From CAIOZA01 sp964464375 (GTDB taxonomy: Bacteria; Bacteroidota; Ignavibacteria; Kapaibacteriales; UBA2268): 64,000 bases of DNA. The translations under genes were made by a program, and so were the position numbers. Where the stretch lies: contig CAYXFU010000005.1 in assembly GCA_964464375.1 (NCBI GenBank), positions 1-64,000 of the forward strand, in the 5' to 3' direction. Numbering within the stretch: position 1 is the first letter of the stretch; each line of letters starts with the position of its first letter. Shown here piece after piece: positions 1 to 9,321 of this stretch. The notes below the pieces were generated by a model. It searched no databases. It saw only the letters and a program-made list of their open reading frames with translations, and was not told the DNA's origin.

Positions 1-96
1 ATCTCTTTTTTTATGCAAATATAACTCTTCTCCCCAAATTTTTCACCTGTCCCGGAAAACAGAGAAAAAAAAAAAGAATATTATTTTCATAATTTT

Positions 97-495
97 TTAC
101 TTTAGCTTGTTTGTGTCAGGGCAATTACAACCTGGCGTTGTATGAACATATGGCAAAATCATAGTTTTATTCTTTGTTTTTAAAGTACAAATCATACTAC
201 TTCCCTTCTTGATCACAGTATCATCTACACCTGCATTATTAACCAATTCTTCAGATAAACCAGACGATAATTCAACTCTGTCCCTATTATTTTCAATTAA
301 AATTATATTATCTCTATCATGCCATTTCCTAACTACTATTCCTGTATAATCTAGTTTATAATCTTCATAATAGGATGTACAGCAAGTACTAGGATTCTTA
401 TATAATGGTCTACAAAGTATCATTATTATCAAAAATAGGATTATTAGTAGAATGAATTTTTTAAGACCAAGGATTTCCTTAATGATTTTGTTCAT
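97..495 (-). CDS. Unknown membrane-anchored protein with Cys pairs
   Basis: I do not recognise this 132-residue protein. A basic N-terminus is followed by one strongly hydrophobic helix at about residues 13-29, so it is probably anchored in the inner membrane with the rest outside. The exported part has a CC pair near residue 38, another Cys near 102 and a CNC motif near the C-terminus (PGCNCPD), which could form disulfides or bind a metal. It is the last gene of a minus-strand run and starts 15 bp after the zinc-ribbon gene. The start ATG at 495 gives a sensible n-region (MNKIIKE). No function is proposed. Confidence 0.6.
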   Translation of the reverse strand: MNKIIKEILGLKKFILLIILFLIIMILCRPLYKNPSTCCTSYYEDYKLDYTGIVVRKWHDRDNIILIENNRDRVELSSGLSEELVNNAGVDDTVIKKGSSMICTLKTKNKTMILPYVHTTPGCNCPDTNKLK

Positions 496-510
496 ATATA
501 TGATTCCTAA

Positions 511-777
511 TTAATTGCTTTTCCATCGTTCAAGCTTATTCATCCCAAAAGTAAAGATGCCAGCTAAAAAGCCGGGTATTTTCATTTCTTTCATCTTTCC
601 CTTGACTCTGATCTTCATTTCGTCAAGAGTTATATCAGGGGAAGTGAATTGACCAGCCTGAAAGCAATGACTGCAGTACATTATGCTTTTTGAGCCGTCT
701 GTATTTGTGCCGCCGCCTTTTTCATCTTTGTTTAGAGGCATTCCGCAGCTCTGACAATTTTTGTAGATTTTTTCCAT
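511..777 (-). CDS. Small zinc-ribbon protein
   Basis: The likely start is the ATG at 777 (MEKIYKNCQSCGMPL), giving 88 residues; an upstream in-frame start would run deep into rimO. The N-terminal half has two CxxC pairs (CQSCGMPL and YCSHCF) about 23 residues apart, the layout of the putative zinc-ribbon family (zf-ribbon_2). The second half is basic and Met/Lys-rich and may form helices. It lies 10 bp downstream of rimO on the same strand, so the two are probably cotranscribed. The biological role of this family is unknown to me. Confidence 0.75.
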   Translation of the reverse strand: MEKIYKNCQSCGMPLNKDEKGGGTNTDGSKSIMYCSHCFQAGQFTSPDITLDEMKIRVKGKMKEMKIPGFLAGIFTFGMNKLERWKSN

Positions 778-787
778 GTTTTTTCTT

Positions 788-2089
788 TTATATTTTTGTT
801 CCGAATATGTCGTATTCTTCGGCTCTGTCAATAAGTACATTGACAAAATCACCGGGCTGATGCTGGGAATCAGATTTGAAATAAACAAGATTGTCAACAT
901 CGGGTGCATCGTGCTGAGTTCTTCCTATATAAGATCCATCTTCGAATCTATCGATCAATACTTCAAGAGTTGAACCTATTTTTTTTGTGTTATTTTGGAG
1001 GGATATATCCTGCTGAAGAAGCATCAGTTCTTCGTTGCGACGTTCTTTTTCTTTCTTGGTAACAGTGTCGATCATCGAAAAAGCTGAAGTTCCGTCTTCG
1101 TGCGAGTAAGTGAAAACGCCTACTCTGTCTAACTCCTGACGTTCGATGAATTTATAGAGAATGTCGAAATCCTGCTTTGTTTCACCCGGATATCCAACGA
1201 TGAAAGTGCTTCTGATTGCGACATTGTCAATTTTTTCTCTGATCGTACCAAGTAGTTTTTCGATGTAATCAGCAGATGTGCCACGTTTCATGGATTTTAG
1301 AATCTTATCAGAGAAATGCTGAAGAGGTATGTCGATATATTTGCAGATGTTTGATTTTCTGTTTATAATATCCAATGCTTCAAGTGGAAATGCTGTTGGA
1401 TATGCATAGTGAAGTCTGATCCAGTTGACACCATCGATATCCGAGATTCTGTCGAGCAATTCAGGTAATTGTGCTTTACCTGTTCGATCTCTTCCATAGT
1501 AGGTTGTGTCCTGAGCTATTATATTGAACTCCCGAACACCGGTTTGCACCATTTCCTTCATTTCATCTTCAATGGATTCGATTGTACGGGAAATATGTTT
1601 CCCACGTATTAGTGGAATCGCACAGAACGAACACTCATGATTACAACCCTCAGAAATTTTCACATAAGCATAGTGTGGTGGAGTCAATCGCTTGTTATGT
1701 GAATGTTCTTGGAAAACAGCATCGGGTTTAATAGCTTTAAGAATTTGTTCAAATGCTGTAACCCCGAAGAAGTGATCAACATACTGCAATTGAGGCTGCA
1801 TGCTTGCACTGTATCTTTCTGTAAGACAACCGGTAACGATCAATTTGCTGATCTTTCCGGCTTTCTTCAATTCAGAAGCCTCGATGATAACACCGATACT
1901 TTCTTCTTTGGCAGGTCCAATGAAACCGCAGGTATTGATGATTACTGTGTCAGCTTCAGTGATATTATCTGTGACGATAATATTGTTGTAATCCAGATGC
2001 CCAATCAGATTTTCCGAATCAACAACATTTTTACTGCATCCCAGTGTTATGATGTTGACAGTATTTGCCGCACTATTTGATTTATTCAT
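788..2089 (-). CDS. rimO: Ribosomal protein S12 (aspartate-C3)-methylthiotransferase RimO
   Basis: This radical-SAM methylthiotransferase modifies a conserved Asp of ribosomal protein S12. The N-terminal UPF0004 domain has the second cluster cysteines at 18, 54 and 88 (TLGCSKN, NTCGF, TGCLTERY). The radical-SAM CxxxCxxC is Cys149, 153 and 156 (SEGCNHECSFC) followed by IPLIRGKHISR, the RimO rather than MiaB signature. The C-terminal ~65 residues form the TRAM domain. Length (433) is normal for the family. It is followed closely by a zinc-ribbon gene and preceded by a WG-repeat gene whose stop lies 6 bp upstream. Confidence 0.95.
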   Translation of the reverse strand: MNKSNSAANTVNIITLGCSKNVVDSENLIGHLDYNNIIVTDNITEADTVIINTCGFIGPAKEESIGVIIEASELKKAGKISKLIVTGCLTERYSASMQPQLQYVDHFFGVTAFEQILKAIKPDAVFQEHSHNKRLTPPHYAYVKISEGCNHECSFCAIPLIRGKHISRTIESIEDEMKEMVQTGVREFNIIAQDTTYYGRDRTGKAQLPELLDRISDIDGVNWIRLHYAYPTAFPLEALDIINRKSNICKYIDIPLQHFSDKILKSMKRGTSADYIEKLLGTIREKIDNVAIRSTFIVGYPGETKQDFDILYKFIERQELDRVGVFTYSHEDGTSAFSMIDTVTKKEKERRNEELMLLQQDISLQNNTKKIGSTLEVLIDRFEDGSYIGRTQHDAPDVDNLVYFKSDSQHQPGDFVNVLIDRAEEYDIFGTKI

Positions 2090-2095
2090 ATTATA

Positions 2096-3184
2096 TTATT
2101 TTACTCTTTTATTCCACCTAAGATCGAAAACTCTTTTCGCATTAGTAAGATCAACGACCGTTTCGCCATTTTTGTTAATGAAAGCAAAGACTTTTTTATC
2201 CTTTGAAAGAACCCATGCTACCCCATTTTTGAAAGATGATACTAAGTCATATTCAAATGGTATAACTTCTTTGGCTTTATAGTCAATAAAACCCCATTTA
2301 TTTTTTAGCTTAACTGCTGCGAGACCTTCGCTAAAAGAATGTTGATCGGAATAGATTACATTTCCAACCAACTTACATTCAGAATTGATAAATCCCCATT
2401 TTGGTGTGAAAAGTGTATCTTCTGCAAATCCGATAAATGCAAAACCTTCTGAAAATGATTCTGCAAAATCGAATATAGGTTTAGCAATCACTTTGCCGGA
2501 TGTGTCGATAAACCCAAATCGACCATAACGATTAAAAATAGCTTTAGATTCTTTTACAGGTCTCACCTCATCGAAGCTGAAATCTATACGAATTTTACCA
2601 TCTTTTTCCATAAATCCGATTTTGCCGTCTTTATTATTCACATCAGCCAAACCTTCACTAAAGGAATTCCCAGCCATATCCTTCATTGGGATTACAACAT
2701 TACCAAATTTATCGATGTAGGCACTTGTATCCTTGTTCATGACGTACGCCAAACCTTCTTTGAAATCAGTGGCATCATCATAAATGTGAGGGACAACTTC
2801 TCTTCCTAATTTATCATAATAACCAAAGATCTCCAAAGATCTTGACCATGCGTTGTGTCTGGTAGAAAGCGCCATTCCATCAGAAAAGTCATAAACAAGC
2901 TGTGAATTTGGATAGAACAGAACTTTACCTTCATCATCAAGGAAAGCCCAGAATTTAAGGGTATCATATTTCATCTTTACTCTAATTGCACCTTCACTAT
3001 ACCCCAAAACATCAGTAATCTTAGGGTCTTTAAAAATAGTCTTGCCATTGTAATCAATAACAGACCATACACTATCCTGAAGAACAGCAGCTAATGGCTT
3101 GCGTGATGTTTCATCAGATAAACTGTACTGAGAGAACATCACAAAAAATGCAACTATTAAAATTATTAATTTATTACTTTTCAT
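2096..3184 (-). CDS. Exported WG-repeat protein
   Basis: The 362-residue product begins with a signal peptide (MKSNKLIILIVAFFVMF, cleavage near residue 23) and then consists of about eight WG/KWG repeats of ~35-40 residues. Typical units contain WGFI-D..G.., FSEGLA and the variants YGRFGFID and KWGFINSE. WG-repeat proteins are common in Bacteroidota but mostly without known function. It is probably periplasmic or at the cell surface; no lipobox is seen. The gene is directly upstream of rimO, with a 130-bp AT-rich spacer on its other side. Confidence 0.8.
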   Translation of the reverse strand: MKSNKLIILIVAFFVMFSQYSLSDETSRKPLAAVLQDSVWSVIDYNGKTIFKDPKITDVLGYSEGAIRVKMKYDTLKFWAFLDDEGKVLFYPNSQLVYDFSDGMALSTRHNAWSRSLEIFGYYDKLGREVVPHIYDDATDFKEGLAYVMNKDTSAYIDKFGNVVIPMKDMAGNSFSEGLADVNNKDGKIGFMEKDGKIRIDFSFDEVRPVKESKAIFNRYGRFGFIDTSGKVIAKPIFDFAESFSEGFAFIGFAEDTLFTPKWGFINSECKLVGNVIYSDQHSFSEGLAAVKLKNKWGFIDYKAKEVIPFEYDLVSSFKNGVAWVLSKDKKVFAFINKNGETVVDLTNAKRVFDLRWNKRVK

Positions 3185-3313
3185 ATTACGATATCCTATT
3201 AAATTTTCAATTTAGACGATTAACTACGGGTTTTTAAAAAATATGTTCCAAAATAAGTTTTCTCATTTTTGTCACATCCCATTATATAATGACACAAAAA
3301 AAGCGAAAACGTC

Positions 3314-3805
3314 TCAAAGTTTTTTTATTGCTGTGTTAACTTCATTGATGTCAAGTATTTGCTTGAGCAGCGAAGGATCAATGGAAATGATAAAACCACG
3401 CTTTCCACCATTGATATAGATTTTTGGTAAAGAAAAAATTGAAGATTCAGCATAAACAGGGAGTGATTTTTTTGTTCCGAATGGGCTTGTTCCTCCGAAC
3501 ATATATCCTGTTGCATTCATTGCAGTCTTTTGATCACACTGTGCTACAACTTTATATCCAAGTATTCTGGCTAGCTCCTTTAGTGATACTTCAAGATCAC
3601 CATGCTGCAAAACGATAAATATATCTTTGCTATCGCCGATTAGTACTAGTGTTTTAATTACTAAATGCTCATCAACTTCAAGTTCAATAGCTGTATGATG
3701 AGTACCGCCTTTTTCCTCATATTCATAGAAAAAAGCTTCAAACTGTACCTTGTGCGATTTCAATAGGCGAATAGCCTGCGTAACGGGAATTTCCTGCTTA
3801 CTCAT
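3314..3805 (-). CDS. ybaK: YbaK/EbsC-family Cys-tRNA(Pro) deacylase
   Basis: A 163-residue protein of the YbaK/ProX aminoacyl-tRNA deacylase superfamily, which hydrolyses Cys mischarged on tRNA(Pro) by prolyl-tRNA synthetase. Diagnostic stretches are TQAIRLLKSHKV at the N-terminus, VIKTLVLIGD, the conserved Lys region around AQCDQKTAMNATGYMFGG and the loop GGTSPFGTKK, close to the YbaK consensus GGISPLGQKK. Length matches YbaK (~159). It sits 15 bp downstream of the YD-like gene and probably shares its transcript. A free-standing EbsC-like deacylase of other specificity cannot be excluded. Confidence 0.88.
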   Translation of the reverse strand: MSKQEIPVTQAIRLLKSHKVQFEAFFYEYEEKGGTHHTAIELEVDEHLVIKTLVLIGDSKDIFIVLQHGDLEVSLKELARILGYKVVAQCDQKTAMNATGYMFGGTSPFGTKKSLPVYAESSIFSLPKIYINGGKRGFIISIDPSLLKQILDINEVNTAIKKL

Positions 3806-3820
3806 TTGATAAGGGTAAAT

Positions 3821-4630
3821 CTATTGATAATATTCATATTCTGTTTTGTAGTAGCTTTTGGAACCATCAATATTAATCTTAATGTAACCGGTCATTTTCA
3901 AATTATCATCATATAAATAATTAATCTTGACCTTATTTCCTAGAAAAGCAATTTGTTCATTTAGCTTTTGTTTGCTTTTTCCATATTTGAATTTAGTAGT
4001 TGAGAGAAGACGACCGTTACTTTTAACTCTCTCCTCAATTAAATTATTTTGTTTATCATACTTAAATTCATATTTATCCACAAGGATACGATCACTTTCA
4101 GATTCGACTACATTGCCTAGTTTATCTGTCTTGGGGTAAAAAGTATATCCATTCTTTTTAATTAAATTTCCCTTTTTGTCATAAATTAATTCGTATTCGC
4201 GGTATTCAGCACCAGAACTGGTAATAGTTGTATATCTGCCTAATGAATCATAATTAAACGAAGTAATCAAAGTATTTGCAGCGGCAGCTGTTTTCATTTG
4301 AGTTTTCAAGTATCCATCACTATGATATTCGTACCTTGAATTTAATGAATCTTCAGTAGATTCATATTCAGAAAGGTTAATAATTTTGCCATCAGGATCA
4401 AAATGAGTGACTTTAATAAGTCTGCCATTGCTGAAACTTAATGAATCATTCATATCCGCCGATGGAAGCAGGAGTGCAATATATTGAACTTTGATCTTGT
4501 TGGTCTTGATAATTGCTCTTTGCCAAATCAGATTGGTCTGTTCATTGCTGATAGCTCTTAGCTGTGCGAATAAAGGACAACCGGAAAAAATGAAAAAGCC
4601 GAGCAAAAAAAATGTAATTATTCTAATCAT
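3821..4630 (-). CDS. Exported YD-repeat-like protein of unknown function
   Basis: This 269-residue protein has an N-terminal signal sequence (MIRIITFFLLGFFIFSGCPLF). A possible lipobox, FSGC at residue 18, could make it a lipoprotein. The remainder is built of degenerate YD/RHS-like beta units (FDPDGKIINLSEY, YHSDGYLKTQ, YDSLGRYTTI, YDKKGNLIKK, YDKQNNLIEE). It is too short to be an RHS toxin shell and no C-terminal toxin domain is visible. Similar small exported proteins are widespread in the FCB group. Function unknown. Confidence 0.7.
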   Translation of the reverse strand: MIRIITFFLLGFFIFSGCPLFAQLRAISNEQTNLIWQRAIIKTNKIKVQYIALLLPSADMNDSLSFSNGRLIKVTHFDPDGKIINLSEYESTEDSLNSRYEYHSDGYLKTQMKTAAAANTLITSFNYDSLGRYTTITSSGAEYREYELIYDKKGNLIKKNGYTFYPKTDKLGNVVESESDRILVDKYEFKYDKQNNLIEERVKSNGRLLSTTKFKYGKSKQKLNEQIAFLGNKVKINYLYDDNLKMTGYIKINIDGSKSYYKTEYEYYQ

Positions 4631-4707
4631 AAACTAATTAAAATCATTTGTAATAATAATTCAACTCTATAGACTTATTTCATAAAAAATATTGTAGATA
4701 TATTTGA

Positions 4708-7700
4708 TTATAGCCAGCTGTATAAGTGGCTACGCATACCCATAATCAACTGAGACAATTCAGATTCAATGTTAATTAACTCCGCTTTATCCCAGGAGAA
4801 TTCGTGAGACCAATCGTTATCTTCAGCATCTTCTATTGCTAATCTAGTGAATAATAATCTAGCTTTTATGTTCTTTTTGTCTGGATAGAGTTTATGAACA
4901 AAATATGCATAGGTTCGCATCTGCAGTTCATAATGCTTTGCATGCGCTTCAACTGTAAATTTTTCGTTCACAATATTAGATTTCCAGTCCCATATCTCGA
5001 TTGAGTCTTCATTTTCAATAAGCAGATCGATGCTCCCGTTCAGAATATCACCATTAATAGGAAGTATCAGATTGAACTCCGGTTTTCCATTAAGTATATG
5101 TTTCAAATTATTCTTTATCAACTTTGTCCCAGCAATTTTCCGGCATTCAATCATCAATCTGGAAGAAAGACTGGATGGAGTATCAAAGTCTGCTTTAGTA
5201 TATCGGGAAATTTCATTTTTCAAAGATTCAGTATTGATAATTCCATCTTTGTTTATCCACCTTGAAATACTCTGAAGAACTGAGTGAATTGCCAAACCTG
5301 CTGTAAACCCTGTAGTAATTGGCATATCGCTTTGAATTTCAAACTCCTTGTCATAATCAATTGGATTTATATCAGGCATTCCAAATATATATTTTTTTGA
5401 ATAGGATAATGAATCAGACTCATAAGTCATCAATTTAGTAGGTGAAAACATTTCATTTGTTTGGGTAGATTTTATATCCTTATTGAGCATGATTTTGTCG
5501 GATGCTTTGATAATCCTAACTTCTGAAGTTATGCCCGAAATATCAATATTTGTTAAAATATCAATCGGATAAGTGATTTTTACAGGGTATATCCTGGATT
5601 GATTATATACATTCAGTTCATCCGATATGAGGATTGTATCTTTCGCAATTATTTCTGAAAATTGAATTTCCAATGAACTGATAATATCATCAATAAATCC
5701 ATTGATGGTATAAACATCCTTCTTCTCGTTGTACTTGTATGTCGATGAAATAACTATTTTACTCTTCGATCGGGTTAGTGCAACATACAGCAATCTCTTT
5801 TTTTCGGCTTTCTCTGCAAGTTGGCTTATCCTTTTGTTAATCAGGAATTGTGGTGTATCTAAATCTTGCTTATAGAGTTCTTCTATTGCTACAGGAATTT
5901 TATAACCAATTCCGTATTCAGGTGTAATATAATAAGACGGATTATGGTTTGGTGAAAAATTACTATTAAACAATATAACTACCGGAAATTCCAAACCCTT
6001 GGAGGCATGTATTGTCATAATATTTACAGCATTTTCACCCGTAATAATTGCTGCTTCGCTCTCGAGTATTTTATTTCCAGAGATAAAATTCATCTCCTCA
6101 ACAAAATCATAGAGATTCTTAAAACCCTTATTCTCGTATTCACGTGCTATTTGAATAAATTTATCCATATTTGCTAATATCTGATATTTTGCATTGCTAT
6201 CATTGATTGTTCCATACCAGCCACAGGTCTGATTAATCATGATAATAATCTTTGATACCGGCATTGATGTTGAAGTTGCTATGATGTTTGTTAATGAGTC
6301 AACTATAAGGTTGTAATTTGATTCAGTTATTAAATGGTTCAATTTCTCCCAAAAGGAGCCTTCAGCCTCTGATTTTGCTATTCTATAAATAGAACTGTCG
6401 TCCATGTTGAAGTATCTTGATCTTAGGACCGAAATCAAAGCAGCATCATCATCCGGATTGTAAATAAACTTCATAAATGATAATATATCTATGATCTCAG
6501 GAGATTGATAGAAACCTTTTCCTGAGTGAACCAGGAAAGGTATGTTGAATTCTATGAACTTTGTTGCTAATTTCTGGAAGTTATTTTTAGTCTGACTTAA
6601 GATTGTTATATCTTTGAATTCATAATCGTTATCGGGATCATTCACAAGTTTGAGTATATATTTTGCGATTAGATTTTCTTCCAAAAAGCCTGTATCCTCT
6701 TCTGCCTCATCAGAAGCTTCTTCTGAATTCTTTTGGTTTGACTTCTGTGGCAACTCTGACAGAAGAAATGAAATTGACCCTAACCTGGTATCTTTAATTA
6801 TATTCAGGTTGTTCTCTTCCAATGTTTCTCCATCCTTTGAGCAAATCAATGGAATGTAATCAACATCATAATCAGAGTTTTTACTGTTCATTAATTTGCC
6901 GCATACTTTGTTAACAAACGAAGCAGGCACTGGTGATAATCGAAAAGTTGTGGTTAAATTAACATTCCCAATAGAAGACTCCACATTTGCAAGAGCAGCT
7001 TCATTCGAGCTTGTTTTTGAATTCAAGTCTGATATATCTTTTCCTGCCTGCTGGAACACCCTGACATCTGCATTGCGGAAACCATAAATGCTCTGTTTAA
7101 CGTCACCGACAATAAAAAGATTTATTAAATCCTTTCCCCCATCCTTGCCTTCAAGTTCCGGCATCAATTTTTTAACTATATCATACTGCAACTGATTTGT
7201 ATCCTGGAATTCATCCACCATCAGGAAATCAACCTTGCTTCGGATTCGTGCAACAACATCAGAATTGTCGAGAAGTTTGCTGGCATACATTTGCAGATCA
7301 TTAATATCCAGTGCATTGAGCAATAATTTCTCTTCATCGATTGAATGTATTACAACTTTAGAAAAATCGAGCAACAGTCTTGAAAGACCAATTTGTTCTA
7401 CCTGTTTGTCGAAATTATCAACATAATTCTTAACAATATCAATCTTTTTCTGCAGTTCCTTACCATCCAAACTGTTTAGATATTCAATATCATCGGCATT
7501 ATCTAAACATTTTCTAAACTCAACTCTAACACCGGTATCGGTAAGCATGAATTTTTTTAGTGCCTGATACGCATCGAGAATTGCACTGATAGTTGAGTAT
7601 TCCACTACATCAGTATTCAAATAATGGGATATTTTCTTTGCATAAACTAAAGCATCAGGAAATTTCTTAGTAAGGCTGTCGATTACTCCACGATTGACAA

Positions 7701-8445
7701 TTTGGATGAGTAATTCTGCATACTGCAGGAGTGGTTCAACATATTCTCTCTGCATAATCATTTTGATTTCATCAAGGATTTCCTGATCGGATTTTGCATA
7801 GAAAACATCCAGATTCTTCTTGATTTCAATCTTATCGATAATAGCCGATACGATTGTATTGACTTTATCCTGGTTTAACATTCTGAGCATCCGCTTGGAA
7901 TTATTCCTTAATTCGAAGTCCGAAGATGTCAGCCAGTCTTCCAATGTACTCTCAATTGTCTTGTTGGTTAGTCTGATCTTATCAGGTTCACTCAACTCAG
8001 CGAAATTGAGTGGCACACCGGCTTCAATAGGATATTCTTTCAATAATGAAGAACAAAAGCTATGGATTGTCGATATTCTGGCATAGGTCAAACCTTCGCG
8101 AATTTTTCTAAGAAGGTTTATTTGCTTAAAATCCTTTTTTTGACCCTCATCAGATTTAATAAGATTCGTCAGATCTTCATCAAATGAGCGGACTACCTTC
8201 GCAAGCATTTCTGAAGCAGCTTTGCGGGTGAATGTTATTGCAAGAATCCTTGTAGGGTCAATTCTGAATTCATTACCTTTGAAGCTGTCAATCGGCAAAG
8301 TCGCATACTGTTTCAGAATTTTTTTAAATCTTTCGACAAGTACGAAAGTTTTCCCGGAACCTGCATTAGCAGTAACGGAAAGATGCTTATCTGTTGACAA
8401 TGCCGATATTTGTTCACTGGTTAAGTTCACCGGGTATCCTGACAT
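4708..8445 (-). CDS. addA: AddA/RecB-type UvrD helicase-nuclease
   Basis: A 1245-residue superfamily 1A helicase fused to a C-terminal PD-(D/E)XK nuclease, the architecture of AddA (RecB-like), used in double-strand-break end processing. Helicase motifs in order: I ANAGSGKTFVLVERF near 26-40; Ia ITFTRKAAS; II VDEFQDTNQLQYD; III VGDVKQSIYGFR; V IMTIHASKGLEFP; VI LLYVALTRSKSK. The nuclease core has GSIDLLIEN, IWDWKSN and the trailing ELQMRTYAYFV (Q-x6-Y motif). The usual partner AddB is not in this window. It is the first gene of the minus-strand run, and the initiator tRNA is divergent from it. Confidence 0.88.
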   Translation of the reverse strand: MSGYPVNLTSEQISALSTDKHLSVTANAGSGKTFVLVERFKKILKQYATLPIDSFKGNEFRIDPTRILAITFTRKAASEMLAKVVRSFDEDLTNLIKSDEGQKKDFKQINLLRKIREGLTYARISTIHSFCSSLLKEYPIEAGVPLNFAELSEPDKIRLTNKTIESTLEDWLTSSDFELRNNSKRMLRMLNQDKVNTIVSAIIDKIEIKKNLDVFYAKSDQEILDEIKMIMQREYVEPLLQYAELLIQIVNRGVIDSLTKKFPDALVYAKKISHYLNTDVVEYSTISAILDAYQALKKFMLTDTGVRVEFRKCLDNADDIEYLNSLDGKELQKKIDIVKNYVDNFDKQVEQIGLSRLLLDFSKVVIHSIDEEKLLLNALDINDLQMYASKLLDNSDVVARIRSKVDFLMVDEFQDTNQLQYDIVKKLMPELEGKDGGKDLINLFIVGDVKQSIYGFRNADVRVFQQAGKDISDLNSKTSSNEAALANVESSIGNVNLTTTFRLSPVPASFVNKVCGKLMNSKNSDYDVDYIPLICSKDGETLEENNLNIIKDTRLGSISFLLSELPQKSNQKNSEEASDEAEEDTGFLEENLIAKYILKLVNDPDNDYEFKDITILSQTKNNFQKLATKFIEFNIPFLVHSGKGFYQSPEIIDILSFMKFIYNPDDDAALISVLRSRYFNMDDSSIYRIAKSEAEGSFWEKLNHLITESNYNLIVDSLTNIIATSTSMPVSKIIIMINQTCGWYGTINDSNAKYQILANMDKFIQIAREYENKGFKNLYDFVEEMNFISGNKILESEAAIITGENAVNIMTIHASKGLEFPVVILFNSNFSPNHNPSYYITPEYGIGYKIPVAIEELYKQDLDTPQFLINKRISQLAEKAEKKRLLYVALTRSKSKIVISSTYKYNEKKDVYTINGFIDDIISSLEIQFSEIIAKDTILISDELNVYNQSRIYPVKITYPIDILTNIDISGITSEVRIIKASDKIMLNKDIKSTQTNEMFSPTKLMTYESDSLSYSKKYIFGMPDINPIDYDKEFEIQSDMPITTGFTAGLAIHSVLQSISRWINKDGIINTESLKNEISRYTKADFDTPSSLSSRLMIECRKIAGTKLIKNNLKHILNGKPEFNLILPINGDILNGSIDLLIENEDSIEIWDWKSNIVNEKFTVEAHAKHYELQMRTYAYFVHKLYPDKKNIKARLLFTRLAIEDAEDNDWSHEFSWDKAELINIESELSQLIMGMRSHLYSWL

Positions 8446-8492
8446 TTTTTAGTTTAAAAGTTAATAAATTATGAAAAATCATAAATATTGCG

Positions 8493-8500
8493 TATTTTTG
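8493..8500 (+). promoter_or_regulatory. Bacteroidota-type -7 box before tRNA-fMet
   Basis: TATTTTTG matches the TAnnTTTG -7 element exactly. It ends 12 bp before the first tRNA base, placing the start point just upstream of the tRNA as expected for a stable RNA. No convincing TTTG -33 box is seen. Confidence 0.55.
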
Positions 8501-8512
8501 TATTCTAAACAT

Positions 8513-8585
8513 CGCGGGGTGGAGCAAATGGTAGCTCGTCGGGCTCATAACCCGAAGGCTCTAGGTTCAAGTCCTAGCCCCGCTA
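8513..8585 (+). tRNA. Initiator tRNA-fMet (CAT)
   Basis: A complete 73-base cloverleaf. The acceptor 5' strand CGCGGGG (8513-8519) pairs with CCCCGC except that C1 faces T72. This unpaired 1-72 position is the bacterial initiator hallmark. The anticodon stem TCGGG/CCCGA contains the three G-C pairs typical of initiators and carries loop CTCATAA with anticodon CAT. T-arm is CTAGG-TTCAAGT-CCTAG, discriminator A. CCA is not encoded. The sequence is close to E. coli tRNA-fMet through the D and anticodon arms. Confidence 0.96.
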
Positions 8586-9321
8586 CTAAGCAATCTTTCG
8601 AACACTTGGTCAGTCCTTGCATTACGGACTTTTAAAGAACGCCTACTGACAAAACTACTGACAAAAAACCAATTTCATTTTCCTCTGACTTCGAAAATCA
8701 CATTCGAAATATTAAAGCCAAAAACCCTGAAAATTCGAAAAATTACTTTACTCAAAAGAATTAGATTGAAAATGAATACCAGAGTTTGTTTTTATCAACC
8801 CATTCTTTAGCATAGAGTTTGTAATAATTTAATCATTCAAAGTTTTTAATTGAGTTTGAAGTAACTCTCACATCTCCCTCACTATCTTTACTGTTTCCAT
8901 ATTTACCGTAACTATCTACGGTTACATCACAGGATATAACTCGGTTTAATAGAGAGCATAATGAACTATCAATCTCATAGACAAACATCAGACTAATTTA
9001 ACTGCTGGAAAAAAATAACTTTCAAATATAAGACTTTTAGAGCAAAACTATGACGTGTATATTAAATCCAATGAATTATTTACTCCAGCTAACACAAAAT
9101 ATTAATAAATTCGGAATTTAATTTAGTGCAAAACGTCCATTTATATGTAAGAATTTTCATCATGTGTTCAGGACGGTTAGTGAATAAGAAAAAAAATATA
9201 TATTGTTGTGGATATTCCTCTTACCATATTTATTACTGTCTTAATATTTTTTAAATTTTACCGATATTAAGTGAATAATTATTTAAATTTAATTTTTATT
9301 CTCAATGATTGGGAGAACGCT
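8586..9321. other. Gene-poor, apparently decayed interval
   Basis: Between the initiator tRNA and the hemerythrin gene no full-length gene is visible. It holds a 12-bp perfect tandem repeat (CTACTGACAAAA, 8643-8666). On the plus strand, frame 8642-8763 reads 40 codons to a stop without a start (contains SSDFENHIRNIKAKNP). On the minus strand, a 51-codon frame is followed, past one TGA, by a further coding-like stretch to about 8761. This looks like remnants of lost genes next to a tRNA; what they were cannot be said. Confidence 0.4.
8833..8988 (-). pseudogene. Possible remnant or small ORF (51 aa)
   Basis: An ATG at 8988 opens a 51-residue frame (MFVYEIDSSLCSLLNRV..., ending NSIKNFE) closed by TGA at 8833-8835. 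Reading past the TGA in the same frame gives another protein-like stretch (YYKLYAKEWVDKNKLWYSF) to a TAA at about 8761. The composition looks protein-coding, but there is no recognised domain and no clear ribosome binding site. I lean towards the C-terminal part of a broken gene. A true small protein is the alternative. Confidence 0.22.

Noticed and set aside
3821..4630. RHS/YD polymorphic toxin
   Set aside because: Only about 270 residues, degenerate YD units, no toxin tip and no immunity gene next to it.
8643..8666. CRISPR-like or satellite repeat
   Set aside because: Only two adjacent 12-bp copies with no spacers; no cas gene in the window.
8642..8763. Phage integrase N-terminal remnant beside the tRNA
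   Set aside because: The 40-codon frame has a vaguely SAM-like look but no start, no catalytic motif and no duplicated tRNA 3' end to mark an attachment site.
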